The notes beneath the pieces are model-generated. The model searched no databases. It had not been told where the DNA came from and saw only the letters and a program-made list of their open reading frames with translations. From NCBI GenBank assembly GCA_024698325.1, contig JAILRG010000103.1, positions 1 through 64,000 of the forward strand: a stretch of DNA of 64,000 nucleotides. The letters are read 5' to 3'. The DNA comes from Treponema sp. (GTDB lineage Bacteria > Spirochaetota > Spirochaetia > Treponematales > Treponemataceae). Shown here piece by piece: positions 16,133 through 25,090 of this stretch. A program made the position numbers and the translations under genes. Position 1 is the first letter of the stretch, and every line of letters starts with the position of its first letter.

Positions 16133-17839
16133 ATGGCAGAAAAGAATATTGTAACTATAGACAGCTCAAATAATACGCTGCGTCTGGACAGCGGATTGCG
16201 TGCCGCTGCATTTGGAAAAATCAGAATGCAAAAAGAAAACGGAATGGTCGCCGTGGTGCGCGCGGACGGTCAGGTTTCTTTTGAGGACTGGTCTTTTGAG
16301 GGGCCGGAACGGCTTGGAGAGTCAGAGGCTGACGGCATTGTCTGCTATAGCGGGCATTTTTCTGGAGCTACCCTGCTTACGCTGCTGGATTCCGGGGTGG
16401 AAGCAGCCTGTCGTGCTTCTCGGACGGTGTGCATGGCGCTTACCGCTGCGATTAGTCAGGCGGTGGAGCTTACCCCTGTGGGCGCCGGCGGCATTATTGT
16501 CGATGAGCGGGACGGGGAGAGCCGCGTGCTTTTCCTGCCGGCAGCCCTGTTTGAGCAGGCTGCGAAAAATCACGGCGAAAGCGCTTATGCGGTGGTGCAG
16601 GGCGCATACCTTCATAAAGGGCTTACCTCTGTTTCTGCGCTGGCTTTTACTCGTGCGGCAATTGTGTACCGTGCGCTTTCCGGCACCGATGCGTTTTCTG
16701 CCACTGACAGCACGCTGCGCCAGGCGGATATGTTTGACTGCAATTTTGTTCCGCTGGAGCTGGCTGTTCAGCATATTTCCCGGAAGACTGCGCTTGCAGT
16801 AAATGCCTGCCTTAGCATGCAGGCTGACCTTCGTATTTTACCTGGTGAAAAGCGCTCGCTTGCAAAAAAGCAGGCTGAGATACAGGCGCAGCGCACTATG
16901 GCACTGGATGCATTTGAAAACGGCGATGTCCTGGAGGCGCTTGCAGGCTTTGTCCAGGGGCGCGAAGCGGAAGAGTCGCCGGATTTTGCCGAGATGCGCC
17001 GTGCATGGCTTTTGCGGCAGGCGGGAAAAATTAAGCGCCGCCGGTTTCTGCGCAGAAACCGGACGCAGCTGATAGCCGGAGTATGTGCGGCAGCAGCAGT
17101 TGCGTGGGGCGCCGCCTCCTTTGTGCAGGAAAATGAAACGCTTGCAACTTCAATAGGACTTACGTCCGCGCAGACGGTTGAGACTTTGTATACCGGCATT
17201 CATAAAACTGATGTAACGGTTGTAAAGGAAGTGTCTTCCGGCCTTACAAACCTGATGACGATTGTCAGCGGAGTGTATGTTACAAATAAGCAGCGGCTGG
17301 CAATGGATCAGCAGAACGGAACGGTAAGTCCTGCTGAATGGCTTTTCTTTAAGAATACGAGCAATTTCTGGATATACGGCCTTACACAGTTTACCCTGGA
17401 CGGAGAGGCTGCAGATGCAAGTTTTGACTATCCCCGGCGCCTTGATAAGAACGTGCCGCTTACAGAAGAAGCTGGCAGAGTGCTTAAAAAGGGAGATTCT
17501 GCAGAGCATACGGTTCGCTACAACCTGGTGCACACCGACAGTTCAGAGCAGATTTTTATAGATGAAGTAACCGATGTGGTTACGCTGACATGGAAGGGAA
17601 AACGCTGGCTGGTAACAGGAATCGAAAGCTCTTCGTCGCAAAAAAGCGTCAGAGTAAAGCAGTTCCGCCAAGACTATGCAGCTTCTCTTGAAACCTCTGG
17701 CGGCGATGTTGCTGAGGCTGTTGCTTCGCTTCGCTCATCATACAGCTGGCTTCCTACCGACGCAGAATTGCTTTCCGGTGCCAGAACAATGGTAGAAACC
17801 TACAACAACAGCGCGGCTGCCGCGTTTATGACAAAATAA
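16133..17839 (+). CDS. Membrane protein with a divergent kinase-like cytoplasmic domain (tentative)
   Basis: 568 residues. A single membrane helix at about 311-330 (LIAGVCAAAAVAWGAASFV) follows a basic KRRRFLRRNR stop. The N-terminal 300 residues should be cytoplasmic and the C-terminal 235 periplasmic. The stretch GAGGIIVDERDGESRVLFLP then LAFTRAAIVYRALSGTDAF recalls the activation segment and helix F of Ser/Thr kinases (compare 'lGvilYelLtG..PF'), but no catalytic HRD, DFG or glycine-rich loop is present, so at best it is a pseudokinase. The C-terminal part has NTF2-like strand patterns. No family is firmly recognised. It is monocistronic with a leaderless promoter. Confidence 0.6.
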   Translation: MAEKNIVTIDSSNNTLRLDSGLRAAAFGKIRMQKENGMVAVVRADGQVSFEDWSFEGPERLGESEADGIVCYSGHFSGATLLTLLDSGVEAACRASRTVCMALTAAISQAVELTPVGAGGIIVDERDGESRVLFLPAALFEQAAKNHGESAYAVVQGAYLHKGLTSVSALAFTRAAIVYRALSGTDAFSATDSTLRQADMFDCNFVPLELAVQHISRKTALAVNACLSMQADLRILPGEKRSLAKKQAEIQAQRTMALDAFENGDVLEALAGFVQGREAEESPDFAEMRRAWLLRQAGKIKRRRFLRRNRTQLIAGVCAAAAVAWGAASFVQENETLATSIGLTSAQTVETLYTGIHKTDVTVVKEVSSGLTNLMTIVSGVYVTNKQRLAMDQQNGTVSPAEWLFFKNTSNFWIYGLTQFTLDGEAADASFDYPRRLDKNVPLTEEAGRVLKKGDSAEHTVRYNLVHTDSSEQIFIDEVTDVVTLTWKGKRWLVTGIESSSSQKSVRVKQFRQDYAASLETSGGDVAEAVASLRSSYSWLPTDAELLSGARTMVETYNNSAAAAFMTK

Positions 17840-17912
17840 CATATTTTGTCATATTGACAGCAATCCCTGTCATCGCTACACTGCTACAATCTTACATGAG
17901 GTGAGGTTTTAT

Positions 17913-19400
17913 ATGGCATACGAGTACAATCTGGAAAAACAGCACGCTAAAGGCAAGCTGCACGCAATTGAACGCATTAATGCATTGTGCGACAAAGACA
18001 GCTTTATGGAAATCTACGCAGCTGCCCGCCATCAGTGCACCAGTTTCGGTATGGACAAAAAAGACATTCCTTACGACGGCGTTATTACTGGTTTCGGTAC
18101 AATCAACGGAAAAAAAGTTGCCGTATATGCACAGGATTTTACCGTACAGGGCGGTTCTTTGGGAAAAGTTCACGGTCAGAAGATTGCTGAATTGATCAAA
18201 AAGGCTATTGAAGTAAAATGCCCCGTTATCGGCATTAACGATTCGGGCGGAGCCCGCATTCAGGAAGGCGTTGACGCACTCTGCGGTTACGGTGACCTGT
18301 TTTATCAGAACGTGCGCGCTTCCGGCGTGATTCCCCAGATCAGCATTATCGCAGGCCCCTGCGCTGGCGGTGCTGTATACTCTCCGGGACTGACCGACTT
18401 TATCTTTACGGTGGATAAAATCAGCCACATGTACATTACCGGACCGAAAGTCGTTAAGTCCGTTATGTTCATGGACATCAGCGACGATGATCTCGGCGGG
18501 GCTTCTATCCACAGCCAGAAATCTGGTGTTGCTCATTACCGCTGCGAAACAGAAAAAGACTGCTACGAAAAAGTGCGCCGTCTTCTGGACTATATTCCGC
18601 ACTACGCAGGCGAGCAGAGCTGCGCTGATGACAAAAAATGCAAATTCGACGCAAAGAAAAAGGCAAAGAAAATCACCGAAATTCTGCCTGAAAACAGCCA
18701 CCAGGGCTATGACGTCCGCGAGGTAATCGACTGCGTTGTTGACGACGAAAGCTTCTTTGAAGTCATGCAGGAATTCTCTGCAAATGCTGTCGTCGGTTTT
18801 GCAAAGATTGAAGGAAAGTCCGTCGGCGTCATCGCAAATAACCCGGGTTCACTGGGCGGCGTTTTGAACTGCGACGCTTCCGACAAGATTGCACGCTTTG
18901 TCCGTTACTGCGACTGCTACGGACTTCCGATTGTCACCTTTGTTGACGTTCCCGGCTTTATTCCCGGCCCGCAGGAAGAGCAGAAAGGCATTATCCGCCA
19001 CGGCGCAAAAGTCATCTATGCGTACAGCGAAGCAAGCGTACCGAAGATTACGGTGATTATCCGCAAGGCATATGGCGGCGCATACATCGCTATGTGTTCT
19101 AAGCACCTGGGCGCTGACTTTGTCTATGCATGGCCGAAAGCAGAAATTGCCGTTATGGGCGCAGAAGGCGCTATCGGCATTCTGTACGCGAAGGAAGCAG
19201 ATCCGAACGTAAAGGCGCAGAAGGCGCAGGAATACAAGGATACCTTTATGACACCTACTATCGCCGCTCAGCGCGATTACATCAGTGCCGTAATCAATCC
19301 TGAAGAAACAAGAGCGCGCCTTGTACAGTCACTTTCAGTGCTGGAAGGCAAAACCAACGCTGACGTACTTTGCCGCAAACACGGAAACCTGCCGCTGTAA
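17913..19400 (+). CDS. Biotin-dependent acyl-CoA carboxyltransferase subunit
   Basis: A 495-residue crotonase-fold carboxyltransferase of the propionyl-CoA carboxylase beta / methylmalonyl-CoA decarboxylase alpha family. Acyl-CoA and biotin-binding features include INDSGGARIQEGVDALCGYG, AGPCAGGAVYSPGLTDF, NNPGSLGGVLNCDASDK, VDVPGFIPGPQEEQKGIIRHG and the second oxyanion site RKAYGGAYIAM. A GTG at 17901 opens the frame, but GAGGTGAGG sits six bases before the ATG at 17913. No biotin carrier, membrane decarboxylase or biotin carboxylase gene is adjacent, so its partners must be elsewhere. It may act in propionate or succinate fermentation, possibly linked to Na+ export. Confidence 0.88.
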   Translation: MAYEYNLEKQHAKGKLHAIERINALCDKDSFMEIYAAARHQCTSFGMDKKDIPYDGVITGFGTINGKKVAVYAQDFTVQGGSLGKVHGQKIAELIKKAIEVKCPVIGINDSGGARIQEGVDALCGYGDLFYQNVRASGVIPQISIIAGPCAGGAVYSPGLTDFIFTVDKISHMYITGPKVVKSVMFMDISDDDLGGASIHSQKSGVAHYRCETEKDCYEKVRRLLDYIPHYAGEQSCADDKKCKFDAKKKAKKITEILPENSHQGYDVREVIDCVVDDESFFEVMQEFSANAVVGFAKIEGKSVGVIANNPGSLGGVLNCDASDKIARFVRYCDCYGLPIVTFVDVPGFIPGPQEEQKGIIRHGAKVIYAYSEASVPKITVIIRKAYGGAYIAMCSKHLGADFVYAWPKAEIAVMGAEGAIGILYAKEADPNVKAQKAQEYKDTFMTPTIAAQRDYISAVINPEETRARLVQSLSVLEGKTNADVLCRKHGNLPL

Positions 19401-19424
19401 TCCAACGGTTCTTCCGTGAACAAG

Positions 19425-19453
19425 CCCGCACCTGTCGTGCGGGTATTTTTTTT
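19425..19453 (+). terminator. Rho-independent terminator after the carboxyltransferase
   Basis: CCCGCAC and GTGCGGG form a seven-base stem around CTGTC, followed by TATTTTTTTT. Confidence 0.88.
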
Positions 19454-19500
19454 CTGTCCCTCTATGGTGCGGATACGGTTTGTCATCATGATACAAGTAT

Positions 19501-19551
19501 GGTTTGCAAATACAAACCCTACTTGCAACTGGCTATAGAATGTTATATATT
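19501..19551 (+). promoter_or_regulatory. feo promoter with upstream inverted repeat
   Basis: TTGCAA (19523-19528) and TATATT (19546-19551) are spaced 17 bp. Immediately upstream, GGTTTG (19501-19506) and CAAACC (19513-19518) form an inverted repeat around six bases, a candidate metal-repressor or activator site. ATTGCTAATGATTA just after the -10 is loosely Fur-box-like, but the match is weak. Confidence 0.55.
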
Positions 19552-19575
19552 GCTAATGATTAAAAGGGGTATGCA

Positions 19576-19788
19576 ATGTTTCCTTTAAATTTTGCAGAGA
19601 CTGGCGAAGAGCAGGTCATCAAAAAGGTAGGCGGTTCCGAAGAAGTTAAACGCCATCTTGAAAATCTCGGATTCACTGTCGGGGGAACTGTTACCATTGT
19701 GAATTCGCTTTGTGGAAACATAATCGTAAAAGTAAAAGAATCCCGCATTGCTATCAGTGAAGAAATGGCACGGAAAGTAATGGTCTAA
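19576..19788 (+). CDS. feoA: FeoA-domain protein, first copy
   Basis: A 70-residue SH3-like FeoA protein that assists the FeoB ferrous iron permease. Residues VGGSEEVKRHLENLGFTVGG, TVTIVNSLCGNIIVKVKESR and IAISEEMARKVMV give the family pattern. AAGGGG is five bases upstream of the ATG. First gene of the iron operon feoA-feoA-feoB; it differs clearly from the second copy, so the two are probably not interchangeable. Confidence 0.92.
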   Translation: MFPLNFAETGEEQVIKKVGGSEEVKRHLENLGFTVGGTVTIVNSLCGNIIVKVKESRIAISEEMARKVMV

Positions 19789-19816
19789 AGCTGGTTTTTA
19801 TTTTGGAGGTATTGTC

Positions 19817-20038
19817 ATGAAGACGTTGCGTGAAGCAAAAGTTGGTGACACCGTAAAAGTTGTAAAGCTCCATGGAGAAGGTGCAGTTAAACGCCGCATT
19901 ATGGACATGGGAGTTACAAAAGGTGTGGAAGTATTTGTCCGTAAGGTTGCGCCTCTGGGCGACCCTGTTGAAGTAACGGTCAGAAACTACGAACTTTCAC
20001 TGCGTAAGGCAGATGCAGAAATGATTGAAGTGGAGTAA
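19817..20038 (+). CDS. feoA: FeoA-domain protein, second copy
   Basis: A 73-residue FeoA protein with LREAKVGDTVKVVKLHGEGA, VKRRIMDMGVTKGVEVFVRK, VAPLGDPVEVTVRNYELSLR and a final KADAEMIEVE, close to the classical FeoA consensus. GGAGG precedes the ATG. It ends five bases before feoB, and its terminal GTGGAG probably serves as the feoB ribosome site. Confidence 0.94.
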   Translation: MKTLREAKVGDTVKVVKLHGEGAVKRRIMDMGVTKGVEVFVRKVAPLGDPVEVTVRNYELSLRKADAEMIEVE

Positions 20039-20043
20039 AAAAA

Positions 20044-22425
20044 ATGGATGTAAGAATTGCGCTTGCGGGAAACCCGAATGCCGGAAAAACAACGCTGTTT
20101 AATGCGCTGACCGGTTCAAATCAATTTGTCGGAAACTGGCCGGGAGTAACGGTCGAAAAAAAAGAAGGTAAGCTAAAGAAACACGAAGGCGTTGTCATTA
20201 CTGACTTGCCTGGTATTTATTCTCTTTCTCCATATACACTTGAAGAGGTTGTCGCCCGTAATTATCTCGTCGGCGAACGCCCGGACGCAATCCTCAACAT
20301 TGTTGATGCAACAAACCTTGAACGCAACCTGTACTTGACGACACAGCTTGTCGAGCTTGGCATTCCGGTTGTTATCGCCCTTAACATGATGGATCTGGTA
20401 AAAAAAGCCGGTGACAAAATCAACACCGAAGAGCTTTCCCGCCAGATTGGCTGCAAAATCGTGGAGATTTCTGCACTTAAAGGCGATGGCGTTATGGAAG
20501 CCGCTGAAGAAGCGATTAAGGCTGCCTCCAATACAAAAACGGTACCTCAGCATACGTTTGCAGGTCCCGTTGAGCACGCGATTGCTCATATCGAGGAAGC
20601 TGTCGTGCACAACCTGCCGGAAGAGCAGCAGCGCTGGTATGCAATCAAGGTGTTTGAGCGTGATGACAAAGTCCTTGCTTCCCTCAATATTGAAAAATCA
20701 ACGCTTGAGCATATTGAAAACGATATTAGGGGTGCCGAAAAAGAGCTGGATGACGACGCAGAAAGCATCATCACGAATGAGCGCTATATCTACATCGCAA
20801 GTATCCTCAAATCATCATACAAGAAAGCCGGTGCCGGTTCTCTTTCAAAATCTGACAAAATCGACCGCATCGTAACGAACCGCTGGCTCGGACTTCCGAT
20901 TTTTGCTGCAGTCATGTTCCTTGTCTACTGGATTTCGATGGTGGGCATTGGTGCGGCTGCAACAGACTGGGCTAACGACGGACTGTTCGGTGACGGCTGG
21001 CACCTGTTCGGCATTGGAAACACGGCTTATGAAGAAGCTGCGGAAGAATACGGTGATACCGCTGCAATTCTTGAGGCAGTTGAGGCTGGTGAGACGTCAT
21101 ATATCGTCATTGATGAGGAGACGCTTGAACAGTCTGAGCCGATTGAAATTACCGAAGAGATGGCAAAAGAAGCTGCCGCTCTGGCAGAAAAATATGGTGA
21201 CGAAGGCCCCTCTGCTGCTGACTACGGCATCTGGGTTCCGGGCGTTCCGGCTGTTATCGGCGCTTTGCTTGAAAAGCTTGGCACTGCCGAATGGCTTTCC
21301 GGGCTTATCCTGGACGGTATTGTCGCCGGCGTTGGTGCTGTTCTCGGCTTTGTTCCGCAGATGCTGGTGCTTTTCCTGCTGCTTGCCTTCCTGGAAGCCT
21401 GCGGCTATATGGCGCGCATCGCATTTGTCCTTGACCGCATCTTCCGCAAATTCGGACTTTCCGGAAAGTCATTCATCCCGATGCTGGTCGGAACCGGCTG
21501 TGGCGTTCCTGGAATCATGGCAAGCCGCACAATCGAAAACGAGCGCGACCGCCGCATGACTATTATGACGACAACGTTCATTCCGTGCGGTGCAAAAGTT
21601 CCTTTCATCGCAATGGTTGCAGGCGCAATCTTTGGCGGAGCTGCCTGGGTTGCTACAAGCGCTTACTTCATCGGTATGGCCGCAATCATCGTCTCAGGCG
21701 TAATGCTTAAAAAGACAAAGATGTTCGCTGGAAATCCGGCTCCGTTCGTTATGGAACTTCCGGCTTATCACCTTCCGACCTGCGGAAACGTACTTCGCTC
21801 AATGTGGGAGCGTGGCTGGTCATTCATCAAAAAGGCTGGAACAATCATCCTCCTTTCAACAATCATAGTCTGGTTCACCAGCTTCTTCGGCTGGACAGAA
21901 GAAGGCTTTGGAATGCTTTCAGAAGATCAGCTTGATTCTTCTATCCTTGCAAAAATCGGAAGCTGCATCGCATGGATTTTTGCTCCTTTGGGCTGGGGAA
22001 ACTGGCAGGCAGCCGTGGCTTCAATCACTGGTCTTGTCGCAAAGGAAAACATCGTCGGTACAATGGGCATCTTGTACGGAAGCGGAGAACTTTCAGCTTA
22101 CCAGGCAATGGCTCAGGCCTTTACTTCGGTCGCCGGCTTCTCATTCCTGGTATTCAACCTGCTCTGTGCACCCTGTTTTGCAGCAATCGGCGCAATCAAG
22201 CGTGAGATGAACAACGCAAAGTGGACATGGTTTGCAATTGGCTATCAGTGTGGATTTGCATATGTTGTCGCGCTTATGATTAACCAATTCGGTAAGCTGT
22301 GTACTGGCAGCGCAAATGTAATCGGCGTCATCTTTGCTGCAGCAGTCCTTGTCTGCATGGTATACATGCTGTTTGTAAAGAAGTACGAGGAAGCTACAAC
22401 GCTGTCTGTCGGCGAAGGAAAGTAA
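20044..22425 (+). CDS. feoB: Ferrous iron permease FeoB
   Basis: A 793-residue ferrous iron importer. The N-terminal G domain has G1 GNPNAGKT (9-16), G3 DLPG (54-57) and G4 NMMD (114-117), followed by a helical GDI-like spacer and a membrane domain with two Gate motifs, including GTGCGVPGIMASRTIENERD. After the first membrane helix (about 284-305), roughly 321-398 is a long acidic loop rich in Glu and Asp that ordinary FeoB proteins lack or have much shorter. It should face the periplasm. Operon with two feoA genes upstream and a cysteine-rich small gene downstream. Confidence 0.95.
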   Translation: MDVRIALAGNPNAGKTTLFNALTGSNQFVGNWPGVTVEKKEGKLKKHEGVVITDLPGIYSLSPYTLEEVVARNYLVGERPDAILNIVDATNLERNLYLTTQLVELGIPVVIALNMMDLVKKAGDKINTEELSRQIGCKIVEISALKGDGVMEAAEEAIKAASNTKTVPQHTFAGPVEHAIAHIEEAVVHNLPEEQQRWYAIKVFERDDKVLASLNIEKSTLEHIENDIRGAEKELDDDAESIITNERYIYIASILKSSYKKAGAGSLSKSDKIDRIVTNRWLGLPIFAAVMFLVYWISMVGIGAAATDWANDGLFGDGWHLFGIGNTAYEEAAEEYGDTAAILEAVEAGETSYIVIDEETLEQSEPIEITEEMAKEAAALAEKYGDEGPSAADYGIWVPGVPAVIGALLEKLGTAEWLSGLILDGIVAGVGAVLGFVPQMLVLFLLLAFLEACGYMARIAFVLDRIFRKFGLSGKSFIPMLVGTGCGVPGIMASRTIENERDRRMTIMTTTFIPCGAKVPFIAMVAGAIFGGAAWVATSAYFIGMAAIIVSGVMLKKTKMFAGNPAPFVMELPAYHLPTCGNVLRSMWERGWSFIKKAGTIILLSTIIVWFTSFFGWTEEGFGMLSEDQLDSSILAKIGSCIAWIFAPLGWGNWQAAVASITGLVAKENIVGTMGILYGSGELSAYQAMAQAFTSVAGFSFLVFNLLCAPCFAAIGAIKREMNNAKWTWFAIGYQCGFAYVVALMINQFGKLCTGSANVIGVIFAAAVLVCMVYMLFVKKYEEATTLSVGEGK

Positions 22426-22426
22426 C

Positions 22427-22564
22427 ATGGGAACGATGCTTGTTGGTGTTGTGCTGGCAGCGGTTGTCGCTGCTATTTGCAGAAAGCTTGTAAAAGATAA
22501 AAAACGCGGCCGATCATCCTGTGGCGGTAACTGCGCGCATTGTGCGGCCTGCCGTCATGAGTAA
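22427..22564 (+). CDS. FeoB-associated Cys-rich membrane peptide
   Basis: A 45-codon gene starting one base after the feoB stop. Residues 2-18 are a hydrophobic helix, followed by a basic stretch (KLVKDKKRGR) and a cysteine cluster CGGNCAHCAACRHE. Small proteins of this form (helix, Arg/Lys, then C-x3-C-x2-C-x2-C) are regularly found behind feoB and are annotated as FeoB-associated Cys-rich proteins; they may bind iron at the cytoplasmic mouth. Start and reading frame are unambiguous. Confidence 0.85.
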   Translation: MGTMLVGVVLAAVVAAICRKLVKDKKRGRSSCGGNCAHCAACRHE

Positions 22565-22573
22565 GTAATGGAA

Positions 22574-22616
22574 ACCCCGGTGCTGAAGCATTTTTCATGT
22601 GCCGGGGCTTTTTTTT
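22574..22616 (+). terminator. Terminator of the feo operon
   Basis: CCCCGG (22575-22580) pairs with CCGGGG (22602-22607), extended by weaker inner pairs, and a T-run follows. Confidence 0.88.
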
Positions 22617-22643
22617 GAGCTAGTGATTTTTTTGAGGTAATGA

Positions 22644-22868
22644 ATGATTACGACAATACTGGAAATTGACGGCATGGCGTGTTCTATGTGCGAGTCCCAC
22701 ATAAACGACGTTATCCGAAACACGTTCGCCGTAAAGAAAGTGAAGTCCTCGTACAAAAAGGGGAGAAGCGAAATAAAAAGCGTCGAGGCGCTTGACGAGG
22801 ATGCCGTCCGGAAGGCAATTAGCGCAACCGGCTATACGGTAAAGAACATGACGGTCTCGGGCGTTTAG
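22644..22868 (+). CDS. Heavy-metal-associated (HMA) domain protein, CopZ-like
   Basis: A 74-residue single-domain metal chaperone. The metal site is GMACSMCESHIND (C-x2-C at about 13-16), followed by the ferredoxin-like strands ending ATGYTVKNM. CopZ-like proteins carry Cu(I) to ATPases or repressors. The usual 'GMtCxxC' is changed to GMACSMC, and the middle has many lysines (KKVKSSYKKGRSEIK). GAGGT precedes the ATG. No copper ATPase gene is nearby. Confidence 0.88.
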   Translation: MITTILEIDGMACSMCESHINDVIRNTFAVKKVKSSYKKGRSEIKSVEALDEDAVRKAISATGYTVKNMTVSGV

Positions 22869-22897
22869 CGCATGTAGCGGAACGGGGGAGGCGGGAG

Positions 22898-24901
22898 CTA
22901 GCGGGCCTTACCGTACATACGCTCAATCTCCTGTATCTGGTCGCGGATTGCCGCGGCCTGTTCGTATTCAAGCCGGTCGGCGCAGTCGGACATTTCTTTC
23001 ATCAGGGCAGCGACCAGCTTTTTGCGCTGTTTTGCGTCGAACAGATTTGCGGTCTTTTTAAGCACTTCCAGCTGGAGCGCTTCGTTTTCTTCCGCATCTT
23101 TTTGCTGGCGGATAAGAATGTCCTGCACCGCCTTGGAAACCGTATGCGGGGTAATGCCGTGTTCCTCGTTATATTTCTGCTGAATTTCACGGCGCCGCCG
23201 CGTCTCTCCGACGGCTTCCTTAATCGCATCGCTCATATTGTCGGCATACATGACGACATGGCCGTTTTCGTTACGGGCGGCGCGGCCTATAATCTGAATA
23301 AGGCTGGTCGCGCTTCGTAAAAAGCCGATTTTATCCGCATCCAGAATTGCAATAAAGCTGACTTCCGGTAAGTCTATGCCCTCGCGCAGAAGGTTGATGC
23401 CGATTAAGACATCTATTTCGCCGGTACGAAGGCTTTTAAGGATTTCCACGCGCTCGAACGTATCAATCTCGCTGTGAATGTACTTTACTTTCAGGTGCAG
23501 GCCAAGCAGGTAATCCGTCAAATCTTCCGCCATTTTTTTTGTCAGCGTAAGAATCAGGCTTCTCTCGCCCTTGTCGATGCGCTCTTTAACTTCGCGGTAA
23601 ATGTCTTCCATCTGCCCTTCGCTGGGGCGCACGTCGATAATCGGGTCGAGCAGGCCGGTCGGGCGGATTATCTGCTCAACGACTTGCGTACTCTGCTTGA
23701 TTTCCTGTGGCCGGGGAGTCGCCGTCACGTAAATCACCTGATTCATCTTTGCGGTAAACTCGTCGATTTTTAGCGGGCGGTTGTCCAGCGCGCTTGGCAG
23801 CCGGAAGCCGAAGTCCACAAGGTTCTGCTTGCGGCTTCTGTCGCCTTCGTACATGGCACCAATCTGCGGCACGGTTACATGCGCCTCATCTATCATGCAG
23901 AGAAAATCATCGGGAAAATAATGCAGCAGCGTTGCAGGCGGCTCGCCGCTTGCCCGTCCGGCGATGGGCGCAGAATAGTTTTCGATTCCGGAGCAGTAGC
24001 CCATTTCTTTCATCATTTCGATGTCGTAGGTGACGCGGGTTTTTAGGCGCTCTGCTTCCAGCAGCTTCCCCTGAGCGAGCAGCGTTTCGACGCGTTCTTC
24101 CATTTCTGCCTGTATGCGTTCTGTTGCGGTGGTAAGCTGTTCCGGCGGCACGACGAAGTTTTTTGCCGGGTAGATGACCGTCTCGTCAAGCTCTTCGGTC
24201 GTCTTTCCGGAAATCACATTGAAGCGTCGGATACGGGAAACTTCGTCAAAATCAAGCTCGATGCGGTAGGCTTCGTCAAATTCCATGTACGGCGGATAGA
24301 TTTCGATGATGTCGCCGCGGATTCGGAATGTGCCGCGCTCTAAAATCATGTCATTTCTGCTGTACTGAATCTGTGCAAGCTCCAGTGCAAGCTTGTGTGT
24401 GTCGAGCATACTGCCTTTTTCGATATGAACACGCATGCTCTTGTATAATTCCGGCATGCCGAGGCCGTAAATGCAGCTGACAGTGGCGATGACGATGACG
24501 TCCCGGCGCTCCATCAGGCTGTAGGTGGCAGCCATCTTCATCTGGTCGATTTCTTTGTTGATTGCGGCATCTTTTTCGATGTACAAATCCCGCGCCGGCA
24601 CATAGGCTTCCGGCTGGTAGTAGTCATAGTAGCTTACAAAATACTCGACGGCGTTGTTCGGAAAAAAATCCTTGAACTCCCGGTAGAGCTGGGCGGAAAG
24701 CGTTTTGTTGTGGCTGATAATCAGCGTCGGCCGCTGTACAGCCTCGATGATTTTTGCCATCGTGTAGGTCTTACCGCTTCCGGTTACACCTTTGAGGGTC
24801 TGATACTTGTCGCCGCGCAAAAAGCCGTCGGCAAGCTTTGCAATCGCCTGCGGCTGATCGCCGCTCGGCTCGTATGGACTGACTACTTGGAATTTTCTCA
24901 T
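22898..24901 (-). CDS. uvrB: Excinuclease ABC subunit B
   Basis: The DNA-damage-loading helicase subunit of nucleotide excision repair, 667 residues. Walker A is in LKGVTGSGKTYTMA, the beta-hairpin region is YYDYYQPEAYVP, the DEAH-type box is MIDEAHVTVPQIGAM, helicase motif VI is QIIGRAARN, and the C-terminal UVR domain (LVAALMKEMSDCADRLEYEQ) contacts UvrC. A longer frame begins at 24997, but a TATACT box (minus strand, 24908-24913) lies six bases before the ATG at 24901, where the conserved MRKFQVVSPYEPSGDQ begins. The mRNA is probably leaderless. Confidence 0.96.
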   Translation of the reverse strand: MRKFQVVSPYEPSGDQPQAIAKLADGFLRGDKYQTLKGVTGSGKTYTMAKIIEAVQRPTLIISHNKTLSAQLYREFKDFFPNNAVEYFVSYYDYYQPEAYVPARDLYIEKDAAINKEIDQMKMAATYSLMERRDVIVIATVSCIYGLGMPELYKSMRVHIEKGSMLDTHKLALELAQIQYSRNDMILERGTFRIRGDIIEIYPPYMEFDEAYRIELDFDEVSRIRRFNVISGKTTEELDETVIYPAKNFVVPPEQLTTATERIQAEMEERVETLLAQGKLLEAERLKTRVTYDIEMMKEMGYCSGIENYSAPIAGRASGEPPATLLHYFPDDFLCMIDEAHVTVPQIGAMYEGDRSRKQNLVDFGFRLPSALDNRPLKIDEFTAKMNQVIYVTATPRPQEIKQSTQVVEQIIRPTGLLDPIIDVRPSEGQMEDIYREVKERIDKGERSLILTLTKKMAEDLTDYLLGLHLKVKYIHSEIDTFERVEILKSLRTGEIDVLIGINLLREGIDLPEVSFIAILDADKIGFLRSATSLIQIIGRAARNENGHVVMYADNMSDAIKEAVGETRRRREIQQKYNEEHGITPHTVSKAVQDILIRQQKDAEENEALQLEVLKKTANLFDAKQRKKLVAALMKEMSDCADRLEYEQAAAIRDQIQEIERMYGKAR

Positions 24902-25090
24902 AAGAAAAGTATAGCGCCATGGACGGCGCATTAGCAAGGCAAGTTTGGGACAAGCCTTCAGTCGGGCAAAGTGCAGCCGGCTATTTTTTTGTAGCACGTT
25001 TCACTTTTTGGCCGTATCATGAATATATACTAAAAAGTGGGTGCTGCTGTTGCGCCCGCATGCTCTGCTTGCAGAGTATAAGGAGGTTTT

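Noticed and set aside
17892-18701. 269-residue minus-strand frame inside the carboxyltransferase gene
   Set aside because: Shadow of a conserved gene with no family match.
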